Of a stretch of DNA of 64,000 nt, positions 40,590 to 49,432 are shown piece after piece. This stretch comes from Methyloligella solikamskensis (GTDB lineage Bacteria > Pseudomonadota > Alphaproteobacteria > Rhizobiales > Methyloligellaceae): positions 434,001 to 498,000 of the forward strand of contig NZ_JBHTJO010000001.1 in NCBI RefSeq assembly GCF_042676065.1. The letters run 5' to 3'. The number at the start of each line of letters is the position of its first letter. Position 1 is the stretch's first letter. The notes under the pieces are model-generated. The model worked only from the letters and a program-made list of their open reading frames with translations, searched no databases and was not told the origin of the DNA. A program made the position numbers and the translations under genes.

Positions 40590-41264
40590 GTGCCGCTTCC
40601 AAAGGATCTCGTTGAAGGTCATCGCCGGTTCCGGCGGGATACCCACGCTTCCGAACGGGGCCGCTATCGGCAGCTCGCGGAGCTCGGTCAAACGCCCACG
40701 GCTTTGGTGATCGGCTGCTGCGATGCGCGGGTCGACGTCTCCAAGATTTTCGACGCGGAGCCAGGCGAGCTGTTCATCCTGCGCAATGTCGCCAATCTGG
40801 TCCCGCCCTACGAGCCGGAGGGCTTCTATCACGGCACGTCTGCGGCCATCGAATTCGCCGTGCTGGGCCTGAAGGTGCCCCACATCATCATCATCGGCCA
40901 TTCCCATTGCGGCGGCATCTCGGCGTTCCGGAAGATGCGCGAAGGCGAAAATATCGCCTCCGACGGACCGAGCTTCCTGGGCGGCGACGACAGCTTTATC
41001 TCACGCTGGATGACGCTTCTGGAAGGCATCGAGCTGAACGAATCCGACGTCGCCACCTATGGCGAGGAAATGGCTCTTGAGCTCGCCGGCGTGCGGTCTT
41101 CGCTTGCCAAGCTGCGCAGCTTCCCGGCGCTCAAGGAGCGCGAGGCGCAAGGCCTCGTCTCCCTGCACGGGCTGCATTTCGACATCGCCGAAGGCAAGCT
41201 GGTCGGGCTGGAGCCTGACTCAGGCCGCTTCGTGCCGGTGGTCGAGGACGAGGCTGCCGTCTAG
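40590..41264 (+). CDS. Beta-class carbonic anhydrase
   Basis: Zinc enzyme interconverting CO2 and bicarbonate. 224 residues; Zn ligands and catalytic dyad are C43-x-D45-x-R47 in IGCCDARVDV and H104/C107 in IGHSHCGGI, with the family segment FILRNVANLVPPYE. GTG start at 40590 preceded by AAGGAGGG at good distance. Its stop codon TAG lies in CTAG, which is also the stop of the convergent membrane gene (4-base overlap). In a serine-cycle or ethylmalonyl-CoA organism bicarbonate supply for carboxylases would be a natural role. Confidence 0.94.
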   Translation: MPLPKDLVEGHRRFRRDTHASERGRYRQLAELGQTPTALVIGCCDARVDVSKIFDAEPGELFILRNVANLVPPYEPEGFYHGTSAAIEFAVLGLKVPHIIIIGHSHCGGISAFRKMREGENIASDGPSFLGGDDSFISRWMTLLEGIELNESDVATYGEEMALELAGVRSSLAKLRSFPALKEREAQGLVSLHGLHFDIAEGKLVGLEPDSGRFVPVVEDEAAV

Positions 41265-41881
41265 TTGCTCCAGCCGGCAGCCTTCTCCACGTGCAGTCTT
41301 CCGGCGCAGAGCCACAGGAGGCCCGCGGCGACGAAGGCGATGGCCGCGAAGGCATAGGTCGCGGTGTCGGAGCCGATATTGGGGATGACGTAGAGCGCCG
41401 TCCCCAATGTCCCCACGATATTGCCGAAGGTGGAGACGCCGTAGATGGTGCCGGCGGTGCTGCCCGTTGTGCCGATATCGTGGATCATCAGACGCACGGC
41501 GATGGGCGAGAAGGTCCCCAGGCAGGTGATCGGCGCCAGGAGAAGCACGCAAGACGCCACCATCACGCCGGTCACCTCGCTCTCGAAGGCCAGCATGATC
41601 TTCTCCAGCAGCAGGTCCGACGCTATAGGCACCAGCAGGAGCCAGAGCGCGGCGAGGCTCGCGCTGATGGCCGCCAGGCGCAAGGTGGGGTAGCGGTCCA
41701 CGAGATAGCCGCCGATGAAGTAGCCGATCGTCATGGCGAGAAGCACCACGGCGATTAGAGCCGCCCAGGTGTTCACGCCGGTGCCGAAATAGGGCGCCAG
41801 GTAGCGGCTGGCGATCATCTCGAATCCCATCAAGACGACGCCCAGAACGAAGGCGCACAGATAGACCATTGGGCGGGCCAA
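41261..41881 (-). CDS. Integral membrane protein, transmembrane half of a spermidine-synthase-like pair
   Basis: 206 residues with about six membrane helices. GFEMIASRYLAPYFGTGVNTWAALIAVVLLAMTIGYFIGGYLVDR (in parts) is the typical opening of the membrane domain found fused to spermidine synthase-like domains ('fused MFS/spermidine synthase'). Here the soluble part is a separate gene directly upstream (41934-42836). The two probably act together at the membrane; activity unknown. Confidence 0.8.
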   Translation of the reverse strand: MARPMVYLCAFVLGVVLMGFEMIASRYLAPYFGTGVNTWAALIAVVLLAMTIGYFIGGYLVDRYPTLRLAAISASLAALWLLLVPIASDLLLEKIMLAFESEVTGVMVASCVLLLAPITCLGTFSPIAVRLMIHDIGTTGSTAGTIYGVSTFGNIVGTLGTALYVIPNIGSDTATYAFAAIAFVAAGLLWLCAGRLHVEKAAGWSN

Positions 41882-41933
41882 GACTCACCTCCTGCTTTGT
41901 TCGGATTTCGATTTTCGGATTGCCGTCGTAGCG

Positions 41934-42836
41934 TCAGCCGGCGTCGCGCTCGGTCGAGTGGAGCGCTTCGACGGGTGCGTAATCGTCGGTGAGGATCTGA
42001 CCGTCGAATTCGGTCAGGGTCTGACGATTTTTCAGGAGCTCGGACGGCGGGTAGTGCGGATCGGCCTCCCGCTGGAGCCTTGCGGCGTGCTCCTGCAGCT
42101 CTTCGTCAGATTTGCGCGGGCCGTCATAGGCGACGATGATGAAGTTGGTCGCCGCTTTGTAGACATCGACATTGTCGTAGACGCTGCCGATGGTGGCGGC
42201 GGCCGCATCGTAGAGCTGGGTGTTGGATTCCAGGTTCTGGACCAGCACGCCGCCCGGATTGAGGTGGCGCTGGGTCAGCTCGAAGAATTCCTTGGTCATC
42301 AGATGGAACGGGATCGACGGGCCCTGATAGGCGTCGATCAGAATCGCGTCGTATTTCTCCTTGGCGCGCAGGAGGAAGATGCGGCCGTCCCGGATCGCCA
42401 CGTTCAGCCGCGGACCCTGCTCCAGGAAGAAGTACTTCTCCGCCATCTCGGCCACCACGGGGTCGAGCTCGACGCCCTGGATCTCCAGGTCGGAGTAGGT
42501 CTTGTGGAGGTAGGAGACGACGGTGCCGCCACCCAGCCCGATCTCCAGGAGGCTTTCGGCCTTCTCCGGATAGGCCATGCCGACCGTCATGTACTGAGCG
42601 TAGGCGGACGGCAGCTCCAGCGGATCGTCGGGATTGGCCTTGGATTCCACGTAGAGGCGTTCGTTCATGCCGAAGGACAGGCTGAGATAGCGCCCGTGGC
42701 TGTGAACGAAGATCGAGGTGTATTTGGATTCCCGGCGCTCGATGAGCTCCGGCTCGTCGGCTGCCTGCAGAGCGGTCGGCAGCGCGGTCAGCAAAAACGC
42801 GGCGGCGGCGGCGAGCTTTGCCGTCACTGTCAGCAT
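41934..42836 (-). CDS. Spermidine synthase-like protein with signal peptide
   Basis: 300 residues. The core has the polyamine-synthase/methyltransferase fold: LEIGLGGGTVVSYLHKTY (nucleotide loop), QGVELDPVVAEMAEKYF, IRDGRIFLLRAKEKYDAILIDAY and LNPGGVLVQN. Before it lies a clear Sec signal (MLTVTAKLAAAAAFLLTALPT… cleaved near LQA), so the domain appears to be exported, where no SAM is available. The ATG at 42836 with GGGAGAG box is preferred over 42884. Pairs with the membrane gene 52 bases downstream. Polyamine synthesis in the cytoplasm is thus unlikely; true role unknown. Confidence 0.78.
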   Translation of the reverse strand: MLTVTAKLAAAAAFLLTALPTALQAADEPELIERRESKYTSIFVHSHGRYLSLSFGMNERLYVESKANPDDPLELPSAYAQYMTVGMAYPEKAESLLEIGLGGGTVVSYLHKTYSDLEIQGVELDPVVAEMAEKYFFLEQGPRLNVAIRDGRIFLLRAKEKYDAILIDAYQGPSIPFHLMTKEFFELTQRHLNPGGVLVQNLESNTQLYDAAAATIGSVYDNVDVYKAATNFIIVAYDGPRKSDEELQEHAARLQREADPHYPPSELLKNRQTLTEFDGQILTDDYAPVEALHSTERDAG

Positions 42837-42919
42837 TACTTCTCTCCCTAAACGTCGTGCTGGAATTTTTGAGAATTTTCGCACGACGCTCAGGGGCTGT
42901 AATTGGCAAGTGAGCTAAA

Positions 42920-43945
42920 TCACGATGCCTTGTTTAGCAAATTTCGGTTGATGACTGTCTCCGCGATCTGGACGGTGTTCAGGGCGGCGCCCTTGCGCAG
43001 GTTGTCCGAAACCACCCAGATGTTCAGCCCGTTGTCGATGGTGGAATCCTCGCGGATGCGGCTGATGAAGGTCGCGAACTCGCCGACGCATTCGACGGGC
43101 GTGACATAGCCACCGTCCTCGCGCTTATCGACGACCATGCAGCCCGGCGCTTCGCGCAGGACATCGCGGGCCTCTTCCGCCGTGATCGGCTTCTCGAACT
43201 CCAGATTGACCGCCTCGCCGTGGCCGACGAAGACCGGCACGCGCACGGCCGTCGCGGTGAGCTTGATGGATTTGTCGAGGATCTTCTTGGTCTCGGCCGT
43301 CAGCTTCCATTCTTCCTTGGTCGAGCCGTCCTCCATGAAGACGTCGATATGGGGAATGACGTTGAAGGCGATCTGCTTGGTGAACTCCTTGGGCTCTGGC
43401 GTGTCGGTGACGAAGATGCCCCGGGTCTGGGTCCAGAGCTCGTCCATGGCGTCCTTGCCGGCGCCGGAGACCGATTGATAGGTGGCGACCACGGCGCGCT
43501 TGATCTTGGCCAGCTCGTGGAGCGGCTTCAAAGCGACGACAAGCTGCGCGGTGGAGCAGTTCGGGTTGGCGATGATGTTCTTCTTCTTGAAGCCTTCCAG
43601 GGCATCGGCATTCACCTCCGGCACGATCAGCGGAACGTCCGGATCCATGCGCCAGCAGGAGGAATTGTCGATCACCAGGCAGCCGGCGGCGCCGATCTTG
43701 GGCGCCCATTCCTTGGACACGCCGGAGCCGGCGGAAAGCAACGCGAAATCCACGCCGGAGAAGTCGAAGGTCTCGAGGTCCTGGCATTTCAGGCGCTTGT
43801 CGCCATAGGAGATCTCGACGCCGACGGAGCGCCGCGACGCGAGCGCGTAGACCTCGTCGGCGGGAAACTCCCGCTCAGCCAGGATATTCAGCATTTCGCG
43901 CCCGACATTGCCGGTCGCGCCGACCACGGCAACCTTGTAACCCAT
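42920..43945 (-). CDS. asd: Aspartate-semialdehyde dehydrogenase
   Basis: Reduces aspartyl phosphate to the semialdehyde for lysine/diaminopimelate, threonine and methionine synthesis. 341 residues: GATGNVGREMLNIL NADP loop, active-site Cys130 in NPNCSTAQLV, and VPVFVGHGEAVNLEFEKP with the substrate His. Single gene on the minus strand, in the same region as leu genes. Confidence 0.96.
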   Translation of the reverse strand: MGYKVAVVGATGNVGREMLNILAEREFPADEVYALASRRSVGVEISYGDKRLKCQDLETFDFSGVDFALLSAGSGVSKEWAPKIGAAGCLVIDNSSCWRMDPDVPLIVPEVNADALEGFKKKNIIANPNCSTAQLVVALKPLHELAKIKRAVVATYQSVSGAGKDAMDELWTQTRGIFVTDTPEPKEFTKQIAFNVIPHIDVFMEDGSTKEEWKLTAETKKILDKSIKLTATAVRVPVFVGHGEAVNLEFEKPITAEEARDVLREAPGCMVVDKREDGGYVTPVECVGEFATFISRIREDSTIDNGLNIWVVSDNLRKGAALNTVQIAETVINRNLLNKAS

Positions 43946-44130
43946 GTAAGCTCCTCTTTCCGGCGGCGCTTGAAGCCGGCCGCCTCCTCGCCGATGTATG
44001 GGAGGCCGGGCCGAATGTAAAGCTGGGCTCCGGCGTGGGCTTCATATTGGAAGTATTCGCGTCTTGGAAGTTTTGCCTGGCGGCGCCATGCGACGTTTTC
44101 CGGCACCGAGGCATCAGGAGGATTTCAGAC

Positions 44131-45495
44131 ATGCATTTGCGGAGAGCGGCCGGATCGGCGGCCATCATCTGTCTGACGGCGCTCACGCTGTCGGCCTGCG
44201 GCGATACGGCGGATCTGCCGGAAGAGGAGACGCGCGGGCCAAATCCCACGATCCCTGAGCCGACGAACGCTTTCATGCCTACGGTCAATGTTGCCAAGGC
44301 AACGGGCTGGGCCGACGGGGAGATGCCGACGCCGGGCGAAGCGCTTTCGGTGACGGCGTTCGCCCGGGACCTGGATCATCCGCGCTGGCTCTACGTGCTG
44401 CCCAATGGCGATGTGCTGGTGGCGGAGACCAACGCGCCGAAGCAGCCGGAAGACGATGGGGGCGGAGGAGTCGTGAGCTATATCCGCTCCCTCGCCACGG
44501 GCTGGGCCATGAGCGAGGCGGGCGCCGGGCGCGAGAGCCCGGACAAGATCATGCTGCTGCGGGACGGCGATGGCGACGGGGTGGCGGAGACCTCGAAGGT
44601 CTTCCTGACGGATCTTCATTCGCCCTTCGGCATGGCGCTGGTGGGCGACGACTTCTATGTCGCCAATGCCGATGCGGTGATGCGCTTTCCCTACGAGGAG
44701 GGCGCGACCGAGATCACGGCGAAGGGCGAGAAGCTGACCGATCTGCCGGGCGGACCTATCAACCATCACTGGACGAAGTCCATGGTGGCTGGGCCGGACG
44801 GCAAATATCTCTATGTGGGCGTGGGCTCAAACAGCAACGTGGCCGAAAACGGCATGGAGGCTGAGGAGAACCGCGCGGCGATCCTGCAGATCGATGTCGA
44901 GACCGGCGACTCCCGCGTCTACGCCTCGGGCCTGCGCAACCCCGTCGGCATGGACTGGAAGCCGGACAGCGATCAGCTCTGGGTGGTGGTGAACGAGCGG
45001 GACGAGCTCGGCAGCGACCTGGTGCCCGACTATCTCACCTCGGTGCAGGAGGGCGGCTTCTACGGCTGGCCCTATAGCTATTGGGGCGAGCATGTGGACG
45101 AGCGGGTGAGCCCCCAGAAGCCGGAGCTGGTCGAAAAGGCGATCGTTCCGGATTATTCGCTCGGCAATCACGTGGCGCCGCTGGGGCTCACGTTCTCTCG
45201 CGGCGATCTGCTGCCGAAGCGCTACGCCAAAGGCGCCTTCGTGGGCGAGCACGGTTCTTGGAACCGCAAGCCCCATTCCGGCTACAAGGTAGTGTTTGTG
45301 CCGTTCCAGGACGGCGCGCCGAAGGGCCAGCCGATCGATATCCTGACCGGCTTCCTCAGTGATGACGAGAAGGCGCGCGGGCGGCCCGTGGGCGTCGTCA
45401 TGGACGAGGAGGGCGCACTGCTGGTGGCCGACGATGTCGGAAACACGATCTGGCGGGTGACGCCGAAGAGCGAAAAGACGGCGGCCCATGAATAG
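44131..45495 (+). CDS. Sorbosone dehydrogenase-like beta-propeller lipoprotein
   Basis: 454 residues of the glucose/sorbosone dehydrogenase (GSDH) family, whose best-known members are PQQ-dependent soluble or membrane-linked dehydrogenases. Lipoprotein signal with LSAC lipobox, then a six-bladed propeller with DLDHPRWLYVLPNGDVLVAETN, PFGMALVGDDFYVAN, YASGLRNPVGMDWKP, GGFYGWPYSYWG and GAFVGEHGSWNRKPHSGYKV. ATG at 44131 with AGGAGG at 9 bases. PQQ dependence is inferred; it would tie this gene to the pqqA array. A hairpin overlaps its stop codon. Confidence 0.85.
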   Translation: MHLRRAAGSAAIICLTALTLSACGDTADLPEEETRGPNPTIPEPTNAFMPTVNVAKATGWADGEMPTPGEALSVTAFARDLDHPRWLYVLPNGDVLVAETNAPKQPEDDGGGGVVSYIRSLATGWAMSEAGAGRESPDKIMLLRDGDGDGVAETSKVFLTDLHSPFGMALVGDDFYVANADAVMRFPYEEGATEITAKGEKLTDLPGGPINHHWTKSMVAGPDGKYLYVGVGSNSNVAENGMEAEENRAAILQIDVETGDSRVYASGLRNPVGMDWKPDSDQLWVVVNERDELGSDLVPDYLTSVQEGGFYGWPYSYWGEHVDERVSPQKPELVEKAIVPDYSLGNHVAPLGLTFSRGDLLPKRYAKGAFVGEHGSWNRKPHSGYKVVFVPFQDGAPKGQPIDILTGFLSDDEKARGRPVGVVMDEEGALLVADDVGNTIWRVTPKSEKTAAHE

Positions 45496-45502
45496 GGCCG
45501 CC
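45480..45502. terminator. Hairpin over the stop codon of the sorbosone dehydrogenase-like gene
   Basis: Perfect 8-pair stem GGCGGCCC/GGGCCGCC with a 7-base loop containing the TAG stop codon's first bases. There is no T-run. It lies between convergent genes (this one and DoxX) and may attenuate or stabilise either transcript. Confidence 0.45.
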
Positions 45503-45521
45503 ATCGGATATTGAGCGGACT

Positions 45522-45914
45522 TTAGGGCCGCCGACCCAGCAGATGATCGAGTGCGAGCGCCCCCGGCCCGGAGCCGACGAGCACGAGGAAGCCGCCAGCG
45601 ATCGAGATGTCCTTGAGGAAGCCGGTCAGTTCCTTCGCCTCAGTGGGCGTGTGGAAGATGAGCGCCGCCAGGATGCAGAACCCAGCCAGCAGGAAGCTCC
45701 AGAACCGGGTGAATAACCCGACGAAGACGAACAGCCCGCCGATCAGCTCGACGATGATAACGAGCGGCAGCAGGATCCCCGGCACGCCAACGGACTCCAT
45801 GAAACCCGCAGTGCCTTCGTAGCCACCGATCTTGTCCCAGCCAGCTTTGATAAACAGCAGGGCCAGCATGATGCGCCCGGCCGTGCGAAACCACGGCGAT
45901 AGACTATCGACCAT
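45522..45914 (-). CDS. DoxX family membrane protein
   Basis: 130 residues, four membrane helices. The signature FRTAGRIMLALLFIKAGWDKIGGYEGTAGFMESVGVPG (in parts) near the N-terminus is typical of DoxX/SURF4-type proteins. ATG at 45914 chosen because the upstream frame (to 45995) is basic and not hydrophobic. Role in redox or quinol chemistry in other species; unknown here. Confidence 0.85.
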   Translation of the reverse strand: MVDSLSPWFRTAGRIMLALLFIKAGWDKIGGYEGTAGFMESVGVPGILLPLVIIVELIGGLFVFVGLFTRFWSFLLAGFCILAALIFHTPTEAKELTGFLKDISIAGGFLVLVGSGPGALALDHLLGRRP

Positions 45915-46103
45915 TGTAGAATTCCTCCCCTCCGATTTCTCTCGTTCCTCGGCATGAGGCGAGGCGCAAGTTCGGCGCCTCCGAGACAGCGGCACTGTAG
46001 CTTCTCCCGGTAACGCTGTTTAGCACTTGTGCGCGGAACGCTTGCCAATCTTGGGGGAAGCTGCGAAGGAGGCGGCTGCAATCGGGCACAGAGGGATGGA
46101 AGA

Positions 46104-46466
46104 ATGTCTGACCAGCACGCAACTTACGACGATTTCTGGCAGCGCTATCTCAGGGACCACGGACGCTCGGGGACGCGCGCGCTGCACTTTCTCGGCACGA
46201 CCTTGGCAGTCGCCTGCATCATCGCCGCGGCGATCACGTTCCGGCCCGGCCTGCTGATTCTGGCCCTGGTGTGCGGCTACGGCTTCGCCTGGTTCGGTCA
46301 TTTCGTGATCGAGAAGAACAAGCCCACCATGTTCGGCCATCCATTCTGGTCGTTCGCCTCGGACTTCCGCATGACGTGGCTCTGGTATACGGGCCGTCTC
46401 GGCGAGGAGCTGGCGCGCGCCGGCGTGTCCAACGACGAGATGCAGGAGCACGAAGAGCAGGCTTAA
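46104..46466 (+). CDS. DUF962/Mpo1-like membrane protein
   Basis: 120 residues with two to three membrane helices. Conserved His pattern of the Mpo1 (YGL010w) family: TRALHFLGTTLAV, FAWFGHFVIEKNKP and FGHPFWSFASDFRM. In yeast Mpo1 is an iron-dependent dioxygenase of 2-hydroxy fatty acids; bacterial function is not established. ATG at 46104. Confidence 0.85.
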   Translation: MSDQHATYDDFWQRYLRDHGRSGTRALHFLGTTLAVACIIAAAITFRPGLLILALVCGYGFAWFGHFVIEKNKPTMFGHPFWSFASDFRMTWLWYTGRLGEELARAGVSNDEMQEHEEQA

Positions 46467-46491
46467 GGGCCTTCAACGGCTTCTAGGATTG

Positions 46492-47280
46492 CTAGCGTAG
46501 CGCGGTGCGATCGCTGCCGCGCCGCTCCACCTTCTGCTCGTTCGGATCAGTGACGCCGTCATCCCCGGGCTCGTCGTCGGGTTCATCGACGTCCTCTTCC
46601 GGCGCCGGGGCATTCTCCGGTTTCGCTCCCACATCAGCGCATTTCTTGCTGGTGAACTGGTTCACAAGCTTCACCACCTCCGGCCCCAGCACGTTGGTCT
46701 GGTTGTCGAGGCCGGTCCCCGAATAGACCAGGGGATAAATGGCGAGCGGTGCATCCACATCGCCCCAGTTGACGCTCGCCTTCGTCGCCTTGCCGTCCTT
46801 GAAGGTGACCTTCGGGGCGAGGTTCACCACCACCTCGTACGGGTCGCTCTCGCTCTTACGGTCGAGGCGGCAGATCACGGTCTGATCGGGCAGCTCAACC
46901 GTCTGGCTGGGCTTGGTCATGGCGTCGCGCAGCGCTTTCCGCTCCACCTTCAACTTGGATTCGCAGACCGCCTTGCCCCAAGGCCAGGACATGCGGTCGT
47001 CCACCATGTCCTCGATATCCTCCTCACGCCACGTCTTCACGATATCGCAGGTGATGGTGCCTTCAGCCGGCACCTCGCCGGCCAGGGCCTTGCAGATCTT
47101 CACCTTGCAGGCATGGCGGGAGACCTTCTCGGTCTTCTCCTCCGGCGTCAGGACGCGCTTCTTCTTTTTCGTAACCTTGTCGGCGGCTTCGGTTTTCGTC
47201 TCGTCCGCGGCCAAGGCCGCAGTTCCGAGGCTTCCGCCCAGCAGCAGGGCAGACAGCAGATATGCCGGCGCAGATCCCAT
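46492..47280 (-). CDS. Secreted protein of unknown function
   Basis: 262 residues: signal peptide (MGSAPAYLLSALLLGGSLG…ALA), a Lys-rich segment (VTKKKKRVLTPEEKTEKVSR), a central domain with about four cysteines (CKVKICKALAG … TCDIV … CES), then ITCDIVKTWREEDIEDMV and WGDVDAPLAIYPLVYSGTG, and a Pro/Glu/Asp-rich disordered tail. No family recognised. ATG at 47280 has a purine box; the ATG at 47305-47307 has none. Confidence 0.7.
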   Translation of the reverse strand: MGSAPAYLLSALLLGGSLGTAALAADETKTEAADKVTKKKKRVLTPEEKTEKVSRHACKVKICKALAGEVPAEGTITCDIVKTWREEDIEDMVDDRMSWPWGKAVCESKLKVERKALRDAMTKPSQTVELPDQTVICRLDRKSESDPYEVVVNLAPKVTFKDGKATKASVNWGDVDAPLAIYPLVYSGTGLDNQTNVLGPEVVKLVNQFTSKKCADVGAKPENAPAPEEDVDEPDDEPGDDGVTDPNEQKVERRGSDRTALR

Positions 47281-47470
47281 GATCGTCCATCCCTTCGAGG
47301 TCCTCATAAGGGGGAAGTATGGGCGGCAAGGGGGTCGTCGTCCAGACGGGCTTTGGATGCGGCGAAGGGTGAGTAGACCCAGTGAACTCAGATTGCTAAT
47401 TTGTACGTCGTACGGACGCAGAATAAGGGCCGCAGGGACGGGCCCAGTCGTCTGGGGGAAGGCGGGGACA

Positions 47471-48241
47471 ATGAAAAATCTGGATCATGCCGCGGCGTGG
47501 ATGCGCGCGGCGCTGCTTGGGACGTTTGCGATCGCGATTCTGGCGCTGAGCAGCGCGCCGGCGGATGCGCAATATTACGTGCGCTCGCCGGAAGTGGAGA
47601 AGGGCGAGCTGAAGCTCGAGGAGCACGGGGCGATCTATTCCGGCCCTGGCGAGGAAGAACGGCGGCGCCACTCCCACGAGGTGGAAGCGCTCTACGGCTT
47701 CACGGACCGGTTCGAGGGTATCGTCGAAGGGTTCTTCGTCCAGGATATCGGTGAGGATTTCGAATTCGACGAGGTGGAAATCGGCGGCCAGTACGAGCTT
47801 ATCGAGCGGCACGGCGACGGGCTTGGCCTCGCCTTCCGCGGCATCTACGAGATCGCGCTGCAGGACGGCGAGCCGGACGAGATCCTGTTCGGTCCGCTTG
47901 CGAAATACGTGGCCGGGCCAAACTCGGCGACGATCAACACCTTCTTCGTCGGACAGCTCGGCAGCGAGCGGGAAATCGACAGCCTCGAGATGAAGCTCTA
48001 CTGGCGGCTGAAGCACGAATTCGGCGAGACCTTCGGCCTCGGGGTCGAAGGCTATAGCGAGATCGAGGACATCTCCCAGGCAGGCTCCTTCGACGACCAG
48101 AAGCACAGGGTCGGGCCTGTCGCCTATTTCGAGTTCGAGGACATGGGGCCGGAGATCGAGCTGGCGGCCGGCACCCTGTTCGGGGTGTCAGACGCCACCT
48201 CGGACGTGACCTTCAAATTCGATATCGAACTGGCGTTCTAG
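47471..48241 (+). CDS. Putative outer-membrane beta-barrel protein
   Basis: 256 residues with signal peptide (MKNLDHAAAWMRAALLG… ending near ADA). The mature part is a series of alternating polar/apolar strands (YGFTDRFEGIVEGFFV, LAFRGIYEIAL, LKHEFGETFGLGVEGYSEI) and ends with Phe (FDIELAF), the usual end of outer-membrane barrels. No specific family recognised. Its TAG stop lies in a CTAG shared with the stop of the convergent leuB. Confidence 0.7.
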   Translation: MKNLDHAAAWMRAALLGTFAIAILALSSAPADAQYYVRSPEVEKGELKLEEHGAIYSGPGEEERRRHSHEVEALYGFTDRFEGIVEGFFVQDIGEDFEFDEVEIGGQYELIERHGDGLGLAFRGIYEIALQDGEPDEILFGPLAKYVAGPNSATINTFFVGQLGSEREIDSLEMKLYWRLKHEFGETFGLGVEGYSEIEDISQAGSFDDQKHRVGPVAYFEFEDMGPEIELAAGTLFGVSDATSDVTFKFDIELAF

Positions 48242-49338
48242 GCGTTCAGCGCCGACAGGATGGCGTCGCCCATCTGGGTGGTGCCGACCTCGTGCTTGCC
48301 GTCCTGCATGATATCGGCGGTGCGATAGCCCTGGTCGAGCACCTTGGCGATCGCGCCCTCGATCCGGTCGGCGAGGCCGCCGAGGTCGAAGGAATAGCGC
48401 AGGCACATGGCGAAGCTGGCGATGGTCGCGATGGGGTTTGCGATGTCGCGGCCGGCGATGTCAGGCGCGGAGCCGTGCACGGGCTCGTAAAGCGCCTTGC
48501 GCCGGCCGTTCTCATCCTCGGCACCCAGCGAAGCCGAAGGCAGCATGCCGAGCGAGCCGGTCGCCATGGAAGCCTCGTCGGACAGCACGTCGCCGAACAG
48601 ATTATCGGTGACGATGACGTCGAACTGCTTGGGATAGCGGATCAGCTGCATGGCGCAGTTGTCGGCCAGGATGTGCTGGAGCTGGACGTCTGAGAACTCG
48701 TCCTTGTGGACACGGGTCACCACCTCGTTCCAGAGCACGCCGGTCTTCATGACGTTCCGCTTTTCGGCGGAGTGGACGAGGTTGCCACGCTTCTGAGCCA
48801 GCTCGAAGGCAACCCGGGCGATGCGCTCGATCTCGTAGGTCTCGTAGACCTGGGTGTCGACGGCGCGTTTCTGGCCGTCGCCGAGGTCGGTGATCTCCTT
48901 GGGCTCGCCGAAATAGACGCCGCCGGTCAGCTCGCGCACGATCATGATATCGAGACCGTCGACCAGCTCCCGCTTGAGGGAGGAAGCGTCGGCCAGCGCC
49001 GGGTAGCAGATGGCGGGCCGTAGATTGGCGAACAGCTCCAGATCCTTGCGAAGGCGCAGCAGGCCGGCCTCGGGGCGCTTGTCGTAAGGAACGTCATCCC
49101 ATTTGGGTCCGCCGACCGCGCCGAGCATGACGGCATCGGCCGAAACGGCCTGCTTCATGGCCTCTTCGGAGATGGCTTCGCCGTGCTCGTCATAGGCGCA
49201 GCCGCCCACCAGGTCCGACGTGGTCTCGAGCTCGGCTTCGCCGGTCTCGTTGACCCATTGGACCAGACGCTCGACCTGGGCCATTACTTCAGGACCGATC
49301 CCGTCGCCGGGTAGCAACAATAGTTCAAACGAAGCCAT
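48238..49338 (-). CDS. leuB: 3-isopropylmalate dehydrogenase
   Basis: Third step of leucine synthesis, NAD-dependent oxidative decarboxylation. 366 residues: LLLPGDGIGPEVM, RKDLELFANLRPA, REL-TGGVYFGEP, DVQLQHILADNCAMQLI, DNLFGDVLSDEASMATGSLGMLPSAS (in parts) and PVHGSAPDIAG. The ATG at 49338 fits the family. Same strand as leuD and leuC, which lie upstream. Confidence 0.96.
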   Translation of the reverse strand: MASFELLLLPGDGIGPEVMAQVERLVQWVNETGEAELETTSDLVGGCAYDEHGEAISEEAMKQAVSADAVMLGAVGGPKWDDVPYDKRPEAGLLRLRKDLELFANLRPAICYPALADASSLKRELVDGLDIMIVRELTGGVYFGEPKEITDLGDGQKRAVDTQVYETYEIERIARVAFELAQKRGNLVHSAEKRNVMKTGVLWNEVVTRVHKDEFSDVQLQHILADNCAMQLIRYPKQFDVIVTDNLFGDVLSDEASMATGSLGMLPSASLGAEDENGRRKALYEPVHGSAPDIAGRDIANPIATIASFAMCLRYSFDLGGLADRIEGAIAKVLDQGYRTADIMQDGKHEVGTTQMGDAILSALNA

Positions 49339-49432
49339 GGAATTGGACGTCTTTCGCGTTAAGGAGAGCAAGTCTGGCGGCGAAGGCTTTGCCGCGCGAA
49401 AAGTTCGTGGCTCTGGGTAATAGGAGAGCGGA

